Origin: Bacteroidales bacterium
GTDB taxonomy: Bacteria; Bacteroidota; Bacteroidia; Bacteroidales; Paludibacteraceae
DNA: 64,000 nt
NCBI GenBank assembly: GCA_015061165.1
Contig: SUXC01000001.1
Location: 248,001-312,000 of the forward strand
Direction of reading: 5' to 3'
Part shown: piece by piece, positions 37,446 to 47,202 of the stretch
Layout of the letters: the number at the start of each line of letters is the position of its first letter
Position numbering within the stretch: position 1 is the stretch's first letter
Made by a program: the position numbers and the translations under genes
Notes under the pieces: model-generated
Seen by the model: only the letters and a program-made list of their open reading frames with translations
Databases searched by the model: none
What the model was told of the DNA's origin: nothing

Positions 37446-38012
37446 ATGATACAAACACTTAAATATTCTGATCAGCAGATCGTGGAAGGCATTTTAAACA
37501 ATGACCAAACGATTATTCAACATTTCTTTTTCAAGGAATGTAAGCCAATGTTCGAATATATCGCTCATGCTGTTTTTGATGACAATGTGGAGCACAACGA
37601 ACTCGTCAATGAACTTTTTCTCTATTTGCGGCACAATGATTGGCATAAAGTACGCCAATTTGATTTTCGCAGCAAACTTACCACCTGGGTGAGTGTTGTT
37701 GCTGTGCGTTTCTTCCAAAAAATGCGCATGCAGATGATAGAAACCACACCTATTGATACTCTAAACAATCAAGAAAGCATCTACAAAAGCGCTTTAGGGA
37801 ATGAAAAGACATACATGGCTCTTTATCGAGCGATTCAGCAGATGCCAAATCCTCGTTATAAAGAGGCAATAATTGAATTAGAATTAAACCAAAGTAAACC
37901 AGAAATTGTAGCCAAGTCGATGAATATCACAGTGGATAACTTGTATAATATCCGTCGCCGTGCTCGTTTGCAATTAAAAACTATTATGTTGAAAGGAGGC
38001 TATTATGCTTGA
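37446..38012 (+). CDS. ECF-type RNA polymerase sigma factor
   Basis: 188 residues. A sigma region 2-like part spans about 25-95 (VNELFLYLRHNDWHKVRQFD, then FRSKLTTWVSVVAVRFFQK). Region 4 closes the protein with a helix-turn-helix (KPEIVAKSMNITVDNLYNIRRRARLQLK at about 148-175). There is no region 1 or 3, as in ECF sigma factors. It is the first gene of an array that runs to 51631, and overlaps the next gene by 8 nt. CCTATGA occurs twice just before it, the second copy containing the start codon. It could direct the unusual two-box promoters at 52712, 55697, 58722 and 61025, but that is inference; its own upstream region lacks that motif. Confidence 0.82.
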   Translation: MIQTLKYSDQQIVEGILNNDQTIIQHFFFKECKPMFEYIAHAVFDDNVEHNELVNELFLYLRHNDWHKVRQFDFRSKLTTWVSVVAVRFFQKMRMQMIETTPIDTLNNQESIYKSALGNEKTYMALYRAIQQMPNPRYKEAIIELELNQSKPEIVAKSMNITVDNLYNIRRRARLQLKTIMLKGGYYA

Positions 38013-38322
38013 TTTTGATAAATTGAATATCTTAGATTCTGCTCAAGAGGTATCTGACGAGCTCCTTGCTGCATATATTGATGGTAACACAACAGAAGAG
38101 GAGAACCTTTTTGTTGAGCAACATCTCCCAGTAGAAGAAATAGATACAATAGTAGAAACCACCGAAGATTGCCAAAGTTTCCAAGAGTATATTTCCGTTT
38201 GGGATGGCGACTATGGTTTTTGGGAGTTAGGTCTTCCCCCCGTCCTAACTCACGATGGAGAAATTAACATCCAACATGATGAAACGAATGACTCTGTAGA
38301 TTATGAAGAATCAATAATATAA
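38005..38322 (+). CDS. small acidic partner of the sigma factor
   Basis: 105 residues, strongly acidic. Residues 17-40 (SDELLAAYIDGNTTEEENLF) resemble the N-terminal part of anti-sigma factors that follow ECF sigma genes, but there is no zinc-binding His-Cys-Cys set and no membrane helix. The 8-nt overlap with the sigma gene supports a functional pair, perhaps a soluble anti-sigma factor or adaptor. The C-terminal half is low-complexity and rich in Asp and Glu. Confidence 0.65.
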   Translation: MLDFDKLNILDSAQEVSDELLAAYIDGNTTEEENLFVEQHLPVEEIDTIVETTEDCQSFQEYISVWDGDYGFWELGLPPVLTHDGEINIQHDETNDSVDYEESII

Positions 38323-38342
38323 AAACCTAACAATACTCGAAT

Positions 38343-39248
38343 ATGAATACTATTTCTTTGCTATCATTGTTCCAGCAGAGCGAAGCGGAACTAAGATCAC
38401 AACTTACAGGGTTGGTGCTTCCAAAAGATGAGGACAAACTCAATCGTGTTTTGTCAAATCTTTTCGTTGAGCATATCCATGTAGACAGATACAAGGATGA
38501 ATTAACTAATTCTGAATTGGCAATCTTTCAATCAGCAATTCAATTAGTTGAAGAAAGTCTAAAACTGCAACAAGACATGTTTTCTTTCACTCAGAATACT
38601 AATGCTTCAAGTCCCGCAGAAGTAATAAAGTATGAAAAAGACATTGATTCCAAATGGCGATTAAATAAAAACCAAATTACTGTATTAGGGACAACTGCTA
38701 TTGGTGTTTTAGCTGGTGCGGTCACCAATGTTGGAACTATTCTATTAACTATCGTTGCAACTGCTGCTGGACTATGGTTCTCAAAAGAATCTCAACAAAG
38801 AGAAATCAAAGTTCAAGAAAGGGTCATAGCTTCTGAGATTCGAGTGAATGCTGATGCTATTATAAACGCGGCAAAAAATATCTGTCAATCGGTGGATAAA
38901 ATAATGGATACATACCATACGAATATACACAACATAAAATCTCGTATGGAAAACCAAACAAAACCGACATTGCATAACATGTATGGTTATTTGTTGGATA
39001 GATTGGCAATACTCTATAAGGATAAATCAAGTCAAACATCAACGGAAAAAATCGACTATGATATATCTCAAGTATTTGAAACCCTCCAAAATTATGAATA
39101 TGAGTTTATTAATTATTCAGAAGAGAATAAACATATGTTTATTGTTGAAGAAGTAGAGGAAATTTCTAATCCCGTAACAACAAAAGTTGCTATTTTAGAA
39201 AATGGGAAATGTATCGTAAAAGGAAAATATTATCAACCTAAAAAATAA
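38343..39248 (+). CDS. two-helix membrane protein with coiled-coil parts
   Basis: 301 residues; family not recognised. A hydrophobic hairpin lies at about 113-148 (TVLGTTAIGVLAGAVTNVG and ILLTIVATAAGLWFS). Helical, charged stretches flank it on both sides, with coiled-coil character at about 150-250. No signal peptide is present, so both ends probably face the cytoplasm. It follows the sigma pair by 20 nt and precedes the Hsp70-like gene by 7 nt. It may anchor the system to the membrane. Confidence 0.7.
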   Translation: MNTISLLSLFQQSEAELRSQLTGLVLPKDEDKLNRVLSNLFVEHIHVDRYKDELTNSELAIFQSAIQLVEESLKLQQDMFSFTQNTNASSPAEVIKYEKDIDSKWRLNKNQITVLGTTAIGVLAGAVTNVGTILLTIVATAAGLWFSKESQQREIKVQERVIASEIRVNADAIINAAKNICQSVDKIMDTYHTNIHNIKSRMENQTKPTLHNMYGYLLDRLAILYKDKSSQTSTEKIDYDISQVFETLQNYEYEFINYSEENKHMFIVEEVEEISNPVTTKVAILENGKCIVKGKYYQPKK

Positions 39249-39255
39249 ATATTAT

Positions 39256-41316
39256 ATGAAAAAGAATTTTATAGTTCCAAATCCAGAACAACTAGAATAC
39301 ATTATTGGTATTGATTTCGGTCACGGAGAAACATCTGCAGCTATTTGTAGAATAGATAATGATAAGGATCCTGAAGATATAGTTCTTGCAGAGGGAGGGG
39401 GCAAAACAATACCTTCATTAATGAATATAGCCTCTGATGGAAACATTTATATAGGCGGAGATGCCGTTTTTAGTCGCAGTGATTCAGATAAATTTTACGC
39501 ATATTTCAAAGAGTCACCGGATACATTAGACGAACAGCTCAAGCCTTCTATACACATTATGAAATTATACATGAAACAAGTGTATGATACAATTTGCATT
39601 AGACGCGCGGGAGAACTAATGGAGGGTAATCAAATAAAGACAAATCATGTGGTTTTTATTGCTTGCCCCTCTAAATCACAAAAATGGGATGACAAAGCGA
39701 TGCAAAATTATGTACAGATGGCACTTGATGCTGGTTTACCTATTGCGGGAGCAACTATTGATGATAAATTTCAATTATCGGGTATCGTGAGAGAGTCTCG
39801 CGCAGCATACATTCGCATGTTGCAAAAAAAAGAAGTAGAACAAGTTGCAAAAGAGGGAATTTTAGTAGTTGACTATGGTTCAAGTACAATTGACATTACA
39901 TACTACAAAGAAGATGAAAATCCTGTAGACAAGGGATATGAATTAGGGGCTCAGAATGTGGAAAAAAAGATCTTCAATCATTTAAAAACATGGCATGAAG
40001 AATTAGGTAATGAGCAATTACCTACCATAATAGAGACATTAGAAGATCGAGATATAAAGGAATATACAAAATTACTTTTTGACATAAGAGAGTCAAAAGA
40101 ACAATTCTATTCCAAATATAGTAGAACAAAGAGAATGGAAATAAGTTATGAATTTCCGCCTACTTACACTCCAAATGAATTAAGTGTTCGCATTATGAAA
40201 AATAATGTTGATACAATTATTGATGAATATATAAACCAAGTAAAACAGGCATTTCTAGATTTCAAAGATAACATAATAGGTAACAAACCTATTACTTTGT
40301 TAGTTTTGACAGGCGGCGCATCTAAAATGAACTTTGTAATAACATTAGCACAATCAGTTTTTGGTACACAAGCAAAGTTATTACCTCCTCAAGACTCTTC
40401 TTTGACAGTTTCAAATGGTATTGCAACCGCTGGTCGTGCTGACATTAAGTTGTATTATATGGCAGAAGAGCTATATAATAATTCCAAGATAACAACCCCT
40501 GATATTCTAACTCCCATATATCAAGATACTGCTGAAAAAATTGCGGATAACATAATAAGGGAAGTACTAAATTGTTATGAGAATTTCAAAAATCAAACAG
40601 TTTCAGAAAGTATTGTCGCTTTGAGAAAAAAAATCTCCTCTAAATTGCTCCAACAGAGTAACTCCTACAAAGATATCATTCAATTGGCGTTTAACAACAA
40701 TATGAAATTATATGTAAATGATACTGTTAAGAAAGAATTAGAAAAATATGTAAAAAAACATTTTCCTTATTATAATCTTAGTAAAATAGAGAGTAAAGAA
40801 ATAAGAGAAACAAATGTAAATTTGACACCCAACGATATGGATACGCTGAATAATGTTGTTGCAGATTCAATAAAGCAAATAGAAGATTCTGCCCTAGTTG
40901 AGGCTATAAAATTAATATATGATATTGCTGCTTTAGTAGCTGCAGGTGGTTTAAAAGTATTAACAGAAGTCATTGTCGGTGGGGTTAATTTGGGTAAACG
41001 TGTTTGGAAATGGTTAAATAATGAGAAATTCTCGGAAAAGGACAAAGAAAAGGCTCCTACATACGAGGAAATTCTAGATGCATTACTTATTGAATTTAAT
41101 GACGAAAATACGAAATTGGATACTGGCCAACGTAAAAAGGTATATGAAGCTTTCAACGATAATAAATCAACATACAAAAACTCTTTGATAAATGACATAA
41201 AAGAAAAACTTAAAAATGATAAAATTATTAAAGATAATATACTTCTCACGGGCAAACAATTAATTTCTCAATACATTATTGACGAAATTAATAGAATCCA
41301 ACTTCAAATAAAATAA
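39256..41316 (+). CDS. Hsp70/actin-fold ATPase
   Basis: 686 residues. The N-terminal 390 residues have the Hsp70-type nucleotide fold: phosphate-1 loop GIDFGHGETSAAIC at 18-31, phosphate-2 loop VVDYGSSTIDITYY at about 203-216, and the adenosine motif LVLTGGASKM near 350. The C-terminal 290 residues do not look like a DnaK substrate domain. They are helical, carry a glycine-rich hydrophobic segment (about 555-585) and end in basic, charged helices. The gene has no dnaJ or grpE next to it and is 4 nt from the HerA-like gene, so a stand-alone chaperone or actin-like role coupled to that ATPase is likely. Confidence 0.82.
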   Translation: MKKNFIVPNPEQLEYIIGIDFGHGETSAAICRIDNDKDPEDIVLAEGGGKTIPSLMNIASDGNIYIGGDAVFSRSDSDKFYAYFKESPDTLDEQLKPSIHIMKLYMKQVYDTICIRRAGELMEGNQIKTNHVVFIACPSKSQKWDDKAMQNYVQMALDAGLPIAGATIDDKFQLSGIVRESRAAYIRMLQKKEVEQVAKEGILVVDYGSSTIDITYYKEDENPVDKGYELGAQNVEKKIFNHLKTWHEELGNEQLPTIIETLEDRDIKEYTKLLFDIRESKEQFYSKYSRTKRMEISYEFPPTYTPNELSVRIMKNNVDTIIDEYINQVKQAFLDFKDNIIGNKPITLLVLTGGASKMNFVITLAQSVFGTQAKLLPPQDSSLTVSNGIATAGRADIKLYYMAEELYNNSKITTPDILTPIYQDTAEKIADNIIREVLNCYENFKNQTVSESIVALRKKISSKLLQQSNSYKDIIQLAFNNNMKLYVNDTVKKELEKYVKKHFPYYNLSKIESKEIRETNVNLTPNDMDTLNNVVADSIKQIEDSALVEAIKLIYDIAALVAAGGLKVLTEVIVGGVNLGKRVWKWLNNEKFSEKDKEKAPTYEEILDALLIEFNDENTKLDTGQRKKVYEAFNDNKSTYKNSLINDIKEKLKNDKIIKDNILLTGKQLISQYIIDEINRIQLQIK

Positions 41317-41319
41317 GGC

Positions 41320-44097
41320 ATGAATAAAAACATAAATTATAATGCTCGCATATTGGCTGCTAATGCGATGGGAGCAAGTATTCAATTTCTTACTCAACGC
41401 AGTTATTTGGAAACATTGTCGCACAATGAGGATTTAATGGAGCATTTAAGTGCCAGACCAGTAGTAGATAGTGGATGCATTCAGTGGATAAAGATAACAC
41501 AAATTGGGCGGCAAGTGTCTGCAACAATGCATCAGTATTTTACTACGATGCAAAAAATCTTATTTTCTTGCCATGATCCTCATTATAAACAGTTGCTTTT
41601 CTTGATTTATGGAAATGGTCAATCTATTGAATTGTATTTAGGTGTTAGAACACTACATAAATACAAAAACACTGGGGTTGCAAAGCAACTATCTTCATTT
41701 ATCAAGTCAGCTTGGCAAGGTGTGAATGCAAATTCAATAAAGACTGAAAAAGAAAAGCCTACTAATTTTTTGAAAGATTATGATCTGGAAAATGTTTATA
41801 CATTAACAGGCATTCCTTCTTTTGTTAGAAAAGAAGGAGAAGAGTGTTTAACATCAATAGATACATTATTAGGAACACTATCAAATCAAAAATTTGCTTA
41901 TTTAGTTGTAGCAGATCCAATAGATGAAAATAAAATAAGAACTATTATTAATCAATGCAATGAAATGGCAGGACAATTAGAGTCTGTCAAATCATTTAAT
42001 TTTACAGATGGTATTAATAGTAGTACTTCAGTAACAGAATCCAAAACTACTAGTCATAGTGAAACTAATACAACATCAGAATCTAAATCGGAAAAGAGTA
42101 AACTTGGATTAGCGATTGCAGGAACGGCTTTAGCTGTAGCATTAGGAATTCCACCGACGGTAACGTCAAAAATTGCATCTTTCATACCAGAGGGTATCAA
42201 AAAATTTGCTTCTGGTAATGCAGGAACTTTAATGTTCTTGCTATCAGGTTTAATCCCACAGGAATCAAAGTCAACTAGCAATGCAACAACTGATTCTACA
42301 TCATATGGAACATCATTAGGCTACACCGAGGGGCAGTCGCAATCATTGTCAGCTACTATTGTTAACCGCCATGTAGAATATGTTGTTAAGCACCTCAATG
42401 CACAATTAGAACGTTTTGAAGAAGGTGTAGGTTGTGGTATGTGGAATACTGGTGTATATCTGCTAACCTCAAATGATGATATAGCTCAGAGCTCTACATT
42501 GCAATTGAAAGCTGTAGTTAGTGGTAAAAATTCACATATTGAGCCAATCCGAGTTCAAAATGTAACTCCATTATATTGCCAAAACGATGGAAATAACAAC
42601 TATAAGAAGGCATTAGATAACTTTTTTATGCCGAATGTACCTATTACACTACAAGGCGATAGTAACCAAAATTATGTCATTCATAATCCATTTGAGGGCG
42701 GAGAATCATGTTTATCAACGATGCTCACTACAGAGGAATTATCTTGCTTTATTAATTTTCCACAACACTCTGTACCTGGAATTAGCGTAATTGATAGTTC
42801 ACCTGATTTTTCATTACGTCCGCAACCCCATAACGCTTCAGATTGTATTAGCATAGGTAATCTATTGTACTCTTTATCAGAAACCAATATTGGTATCACG
42901 ATTCCGACATCCACATTAACGCGCCACACTTTGGTGACTGGTGTTAATGGTAGCGGAAAAACCAATACCATCCTAAATATTTTGCAAGAAACTGCACAAC
43001 AAGGTGTACCTTTTATGGTTATTGAGCCAGCCAAGACAGAATATGTGGAGTGGGCAATCTCTTTTAATAAACAATTAGAAAAAGAGCAAAGCGAAGGCAG
43101 GCAAAAAGACGAGAAACCAATTCTTATTTTTATGCCTGGCAAAACTACATATAAATGGCGTAATCATTCAGATGATGTCGAAAATATCAGTCTCAATCAA
43201 TTGCGTCTAAATCCATTCGAAGTAATAGGAGAAGGCACTTCGAATGTATTGGCACACTTGGATCGCATCAAAGCTACTTTTGGAGCTGCATTTCCAATGT
43301 ACGACATCCTTCCTGTTATCATGGAAACTCTTCTGTTCCATATCTATCAAGATTGTTTAGAAGATTCTACTAATCGACGATATCCAACAATGTCATTATT
43401 AAAGGCATGTTTAGAAGGAGTCATCAATACATTGGGATATGATCCACGAAATAGAGATAACATTAAAGCTGCTATGACGGTACGCATTAATAGTTTGCTT
43501 AACGGTTGGAAGAAAGAATTATTTGATAATTTCTCTTTAAAGGACATTGCATGGGATGAATTATTCAATGGAAGGTGTGTTATAAATCTGTCTGCAATGG
43601 GAGACGATACCGATCGCTCGTTCGTAATGTCTCTGCTATTACAATTCTTATACGAATACCGAATAAATGAATCTGAAAGTGATGATTTTTCTTTTAACTC
43701 GAATAAACTTCGTCACCTTGCTGTCATTGAAGAAGCACATAGGGTAATGTCTTATAATTCAAATCTTGATTCGGCACAGGCAAAATGTGGGCAACTTTTT
43801 TCTAACATGTTATCAGAAATTAGAGCCTATGGACAAGGATTAGTAATCGTAGATCAAGTACCAGAAAGACTGATACCCGATGCTATTAAAAATACTAACT
43901 TGAAAATCATACATCGCTTAATAGCATCAGATGATATTGATTCTGTTGCATCTTCAATGGGATTGACAAATGACCAAAGATTAATCATTCCTCGCCTAGC
44001 TACGGGACAAGCGATTGTTTCAGGTGTGAATGCAGGCACAGCATCATATATGAGTGATTCTGATGTGTATTGGTGTAAAATTCATCGTAAAAAATAA
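41320..44097 (+). CDS. HerA/FtsK-superfamily ATP-binding protein
   Basis: 925 residues. The first 220 residues have no recognised domain. A Ser/Thr-rich stretch with a repeated TTS/SES pattern (about 227-262) precedes a hydrophobic segment (GLAIAGTALAVALGIPPTVT) and a second one near 300. The C-terminal motor has Walker A GVNGSGKTN at about 541-549, Walker B LAVIEEAH at about 801, and the HerA-type sensor and arginine region VIVDQVPERLIPDAIKNTN. HerA-like ATPases pump DNA or act as hexameric motors, often in defense or conjugation systems. The membrane-like middle and the N-terminal part are unusual for HerA itself. Confidence 0.8.
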   Translation: MNKNINYNARILAANAMGASIQFLTQRSYLETLSHNEDLMEHLSARPVVDSGCIQWIKITQIGRQVSATMHQYFTTMQKILFSCHDPHYKQLLFLIYGNGQSIELYLGVRTLHKYKNTGVAKQLSSFIKSAWQGVNANSIKTEKEKPTNFLKDYDLENVYTLTGIPSFVRKEGEECLTSIDTLLGTLSNQKFAYLVVADPIDENKIRTIINQCNEMAGQLESVKSFNFTDGINSSTSVTESKTTSHSETNTTSESKSEKSKLGLAIAGTALAVALGIPPTVTSKIASFIPEGIKKFASGNAGTLMFLLSGLIPQESKSTSNATTDSTSYGTSLGYTEGQSQSLSATIVNRHVEYVVKHLNAQLERFEEGVGCGMWNTGVYLLTSNDDIAQSSTLQLKAVVSGKNSHIEPIRVQNVTPLYCQNDGNNNYKKALDNFFMPNVPITLQGDSNQNYVIHNPFEGGESCLSTMLTTEELSCFINFPQHSVPGISVIDSSPDFSLRPQPHNASDCISIGNLLYSLSETNIGITIPTSTLTRHTLVTGVNGSGKTNTILNILQETAQQGVPFMVIEPAKTEYVEWAISFNKQLEKEQSEGRQKDEKPILIFMPGKTTYKWRNHSDDVENISLNQLRLNPFEVIGEGTSNVLAHLDRIKATFGAAFPMYDILPVIMETLLFHIYQDCLEDSTNRRYPTMSLLKACLEGVINTLGYDPRNRDNIKAAMTVRINSLLNGWKKELFDNFSLKDIAWDELFNGRCVINLSAMGDDTDRSFVMSLLLQFLYEYRINESESDDFSFNSNKLRHLAVIEEAHRVMSYNSNLDSAQAKCGQLFSNMLSEIRAYGQGLVIVDQVPERLIPDAIKNTNLKIIHRLIASDDIDSVASSMGLTNDQRLIIPRLATGQAIVSGVNAGTASYMSDSDVYWCKIHRKK

Positions 44098-44106
44098 TTT
44101 AGTGTT

Positions 44107-44961
44107 ATGAAGGAAATTTTAGAAGAATCATTCGAAGTGCAAGAGCATTTTGAATTGGATGCAAATCAGCAACAACTAATTGATGAAGGAGTTAATCAAC
44201 TCGGCATCGAAGATATTTTTCTTCGTGGAGATGAATATAAAGAGCAGATTGTTGAAACTTATGATAAAATGGTTCGACAATTTAGACCGGATTTAAAAAC
44301 AGCGGTCCATCTTTCGAAAATGAAATCTTATAATCCCTCATGGGATACTCTAATTAATCAGTATCTAGAATCGCCATACCTTGAAGCACTTTCCGATAGA
44401 GCACAGATAGAATCAATCGCTGACTATATGGTAGACATAGAAGAAATTCGTTTCGATAATTGGAAAGAGTTGTCTCTTGAGAAAATGGTAGATGTGCTTA
44501 ATCAATTAGAGCAACGAATAGCAAGAATAGAACATCGTCCAGCAACCATAATATCTACCGAAATGTTGGATTCGAAGTTATTTGGTTATCAATTAAATGA
44601 TCGAATAGTTATTAATACGGAGTATCTTGATAGTTCCAAAGAGAATCCATATGTACTTGATGTTGTATTGGAAACACTTATTCATGAGGGGCGTCATCGT
44701 TATCAGCAGTATAATGTAGATGAGCGTATGGTGCATGAATCTTTATCAGAAGTAGAAACATGGAGACAAAATATGCATGAATTAGGGTATGCAGATGGTT
44801 CGCCTGTATCAATAATAGAAATAGGACCTATAGGGCTATTCACAAATGAGCGACTATGTAAAATTGGAGAACGATTGTATTATTATCAACCTATTGAAAT
44901 AGACGCACGAAATTTTGCTGGTGATGTTATGAAATCTTATCGTCAAAAAATGGAGGGCTAA
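44107..44961 (+). CDS. HExxH protein, putative zinc metallopeptidase A
   Basis: 284 residues. Residues about 194-204 read ETLIHEGRHRYQQ, an HExxH motif. About 70 residues later, QPIEIDARNFAGD offers a possible third ligand Glu, in the same arrangement as the second HExxH protein of the array (45843). The N-terminal 120 residues are acidic and helical. No signal peptide is present, so it would act in the cytoplasm. The gene that follows 2 nt later is one of two related 'LDW' proteins. Substrate unknown. Confidence 0.7.
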   Translation: MKEILEESFEVQEHFELDANQQQLIDEGVNQLGIEDIFLRGDEYKEQIVETYDKMVRQFRPDLKTAVHLSKMKSYNPSWDTLINQYLESPYLEALSDRAQIESIADYMVDIEEIRFDNWKELSLEKMVDVLNQLEQRIARIEHRPATIISTEMLDSKLFGYQLNDRIVINTEYLDSSKENPYVLDVVLETLIHEGRHRYQQYNVDERMVHESLSEVETWRQNMHELGYADGSPVSIIEIGPIGLFTNERLCKIGERLYYYQPIEIDARNFAGDVMKSYRQKMEG

Positions 44962-44963
44962 TT

Positions 44964-45323
44964 ATGAATAAAAACGAGATTAAAACAATTTTAGTAAATA
45001 GAGGTTATAACGAAAAAGATGCTGAATTGGTAAGTGCTGATTTAGAAAAAATTGACGTGCGTTTGAAGAATGCCTTAGATGAATGGCTGCAAACAGAAAC
45101 AGAAATTGATGTTCAAGTGAACGATATCAGTATCAAGTTACTGATAGAAGAACGCAAATATACATATCCAGCCGCACTATTAACATTAGATTGGATTTAT
45201 AAAGAACCAAAGATTGCTCTTGATGTGATATGTCGTAAACATTTGTGTAGGATTAAATCCCACAAGGTCGCACCGAATGTCCAGTCTGCGGAAGAAGTAT
45301 TTAAGAGTATAGGATACGTATAG
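44964..45323 (+). CDS. small 'LDW' protein A, partner of the HExxH gene
   Basis: 119 residues; family not recognised. The C-terminal half (VNDISIKLLIEE ... ALLTLDWIYKEPKIALDVI) matches the protein at 46566 (CNGVSLKELLEY ... AILFLDWLRREPSDALQLL). Each gene directly follows an HExxH gene, so this could be an inhibitor, adaptor or immunity-type partner; that role is a guess. Its stop is followed by short TATAGGATA-like repeats. Confidence 0.6.
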   Translation: MNKNEIKTILVNRGYNEKDAELVSADLEKIDVRLKNALDEWLQTETEIDVQVNDISIKLLIEERKYTYPAALLTLDWIYKEPKIALDVICRKHLCRIKSHKVAPNVQSAEEVFKSIGYV

Positions 45324-45360
45324 GATAACTATAGAATAGGTATAGAAATAGGTAACTGAT

Positions 45361-45771
45361 ATGGAAGTACAAATATCATACAACGAGTTTCTTCGTTTTT
45401 TAAGAAATCATGCGAATGTGGATGTATCTCGCTTGCAAATTATTCGCAAGAGTTCGCGAACATTAGCGATTAGTTATGACATTAGTGATTGGGTGCCTAC
45501 AGTTACCATATCCGTATCTGTGGATAAAGTAACAGAGCACCATCTGTATCTTTCGTATGATTGCTCTGCTGCGGCTTCTATGATTATTTCTGGAGTAGTA
45601 TCTTTTTTGCAATCCAAGATACCCGCAGGTGTCAAGGTGGACACTTCTTTAAAAAAGGTGTATGTCTATTTAGATGTAATTAACGGACTTGAAAAAGTAC
45701 TCCAGTATGTCACCCCAACAGATATTTACTTTGATGCGGATGTAATAAGTGTAAAAGGGAATATTAAATAG
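45361..45771 (+). CDS. unrecognised small soluble protein
   Basis: 136 residues, no membrane helix or signal peptide, with alternating hydrophobic pattern suggesting a beta-rich fold (VTISVSVDKVTEHHLYLSYD, KVDTSLKKVYVYLDVI). I do not recognise the family. It sits between the two HExxH/LDW pairs, 37 nt after the first and 71 nt before the second. Its codon use is AT-rich like its neighbours'. Confidence 0.6.
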   Translation: MEVQISYNEFLRFLRNHANVDVSRLQIIRKSSRTLAISYDISDWVPTVTISVSVDKVTEHHLYLSYDCSAAASMIISGVVSFLQSKIPAGVKVDTSLKKVYVYLDVINGLEKVLQYVTPTDIYFDADVISVKGNIK

Positions 45772-45842
45772 GTCACTTATTTACTAAAAAGAGACAAGTA
45801 CATACAAATTATATGAATAACACAAATAAAACTATATAAATT

Positions 45843-46562
45843 ATGAGAATATTTCAAACGGTTAGGAATTGGGGCAAAAATGCCTGGGATTCCGTCAAAC
45901 AAACAGCGGCCAAAACTTGTGAGTTGATTGGTAGCGGAGTACGAATGGTAGGAGAAAAAATTAAAGAGTTTGGAGAATGGATTAAACCCAAGCCTGTACT
46001 TCCAGACAGTTATGTGCCTACACAAAAAGAAGAAAAAATTATTGCTGATTCTGGAAAATTTTTGCAAGAAAAATTTCCTAATGGAATAGAATACGCAGCG
46101 AAAAATGCAAGTATAGAGGATCGTAAATGTAGCATTAATGAAATAATACGTGGAGGTTGCGAGATTTTTGGAATAGATTATAATCAACTGGATGTTACTA
46201 TTGAAAGTTTAGATGGCAAAACGTGTGGAGCATATAATTGGAGAAATCGTAAATTAACGATAAATGAAAACATGATTGTATCTAATGATCCTACGTTATT
46301 TGAAGAGCAAGTATACACGGTTTTTCATGAGTTAACACATGCTGCCCAATTTGAAGCCTTAAGTGCGTATGCTAATGACAGACCTTTTGAACAATATGGT
46401 TATACTGAAGAACAATTATACCTTTTTGCACAAAATTGGCCAGGTATTGGCGAATATATTACAACTCCTTATGAAGACTATTGTAAACAACCAGTAGAGG
46501 CATACGCTTTTGGTCGTGAGAATAGAATTAAACTTAATTATAATAACTTAATAAATGCTTAA
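45843..46562 (+). CDS. HExxH protein, putative zinc metallopeptidase B
   Basis: 239 residues. YTVFHELTHAAQFEAL (about 162-177) holds HExxH, and QPVEAYAFGREN near 222 gives the likely third ligand Glu, parallel to the protein at 44107. The N-terminal 60 residues are basic and amphipathic (NWGKNAWDSVKQTAAKTCEL), which looks like a membrane-active or targeting helix. The layout recalls DUF4157-like and minimal gluzincin domains found in toxins and effectors. No signal peptide. The LDW protein B follows 3 nt later. Confidence 0.72.
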   Translation: MRIFQTVRNWGKNAWDSVKQTAAKTCELIGSGVRMVGEKIKEFGEWIKPKPVLPDSYVPTQKEEKIIADSGKFLQEKFPNGIEYAAKNASIEDRKCSINEIIRGGCEIFGIDYNQLDVTIESLDGKTCGAYNWRNRKLTINENMIVSNDPTLFEEQVYTVFHELTHAAQFEALSAYANDRPFEQYGYTEEQLYLFAQNWPGIGEYITTPYEDYCKQPVEAYAFGRENRIKLNYNNLINA

Positions 46563-46565
46563 ACA

Positions 46566-47135
46566 ATGAAAACTATTCAATATTCAAAATTATATAATTA
46601 CTGTCTCAATGAAGAGAAGTTAACAAACTTTGAAACTTTAAGAGTAATTTGGCGAGTTCGTCAACTCCCCAATGAGTATAAATTATTAGTTTCTCAGGTT
46701 ATAGAAAATGACATTACTTCTCTTGAGAATATTCTTTCGTTTGAATGTAATGGTGTAAGTTTAAAAGAACTTTTAGAATATGACATGATGAGTCCGATAA
46801 ATGCAATTCTATTCTTAGATTGGCTACGAAGAGAGCCTTCTGATGCGTTGCAATTATTGTATTCAGGATACACACGTTCTAAACTTTCAGTTGATGAAGA
46901 ATTTTCTTCAGACGAAGAAAATAAGATAATCGTAGAAAAGGCCCTTAATAAATTAGTAGCGAATAATCCTTCTTTCAAGAACACGCACGCTGCCACTGAT
47001 AAATGTGATACTGCTGCAGAAGATATCCTAATCATAGAAGAGGATGTCTTACCAGAATCAAATGTTAAGGATACTGCGGATAATATCAATGTTACTGAAG
47101 TAATTGATAATACATTAGCAGATGAAAAAATATAG
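46566..47135 (+). CDS. 'LDW' protein B with acidic tail
   Basis: 189 residues. The first 115 residues match the protein at 44964, including FLDWLRREPSDALQLL; the rest is a Ser/Asp/Glu-rich tail without predicted structure. Its place after the second HExxH gene repeats the order of the first pair, so the pair was probably duplicated and then diverged. A perfect inverted repeat lies just downstream. Confidence 0.6.
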   Translation: MKTIQYSKLYNYCLNEEKLTNFETLRVIWRVRQLPNEYKLLVSQVIENDITSLENILSFECNGVSLKELLEYDMMSPINAILFLDWLRREPSDALQLLYSGYTRSKLSVDEEFSSDEENKIIVEKALNKLVANNPSFKNTHAATDKCDTAAEDILIIEEDVLPESNVKDTADNINVTEVIDNTLADEKI

Positions 47136-47146
47136 TGCTAAAAAAT

Positions 47147-47186
47147 ATACTAGTGCGTGAATAGTGGAAATATTGCGCACTAGTAT
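47147..47186. other. perfect 11-bp inverted repeat between LDW B and the AAA+ gene
   Basis: ATACTAGTGCG (47147-47157) and CGCACTAGTAT (47176-47186) are exact complements around an 18-nt loop. No T tract follows, so it may be an operator, an mRNA cleavage site or a weak attenuator inside the array. The start codon of the AAA+ gene is 17 nt downstream. Confidence 0.6.
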
Positions 47187-47202
47187 CACATGAGTAGTCA
47201 TT

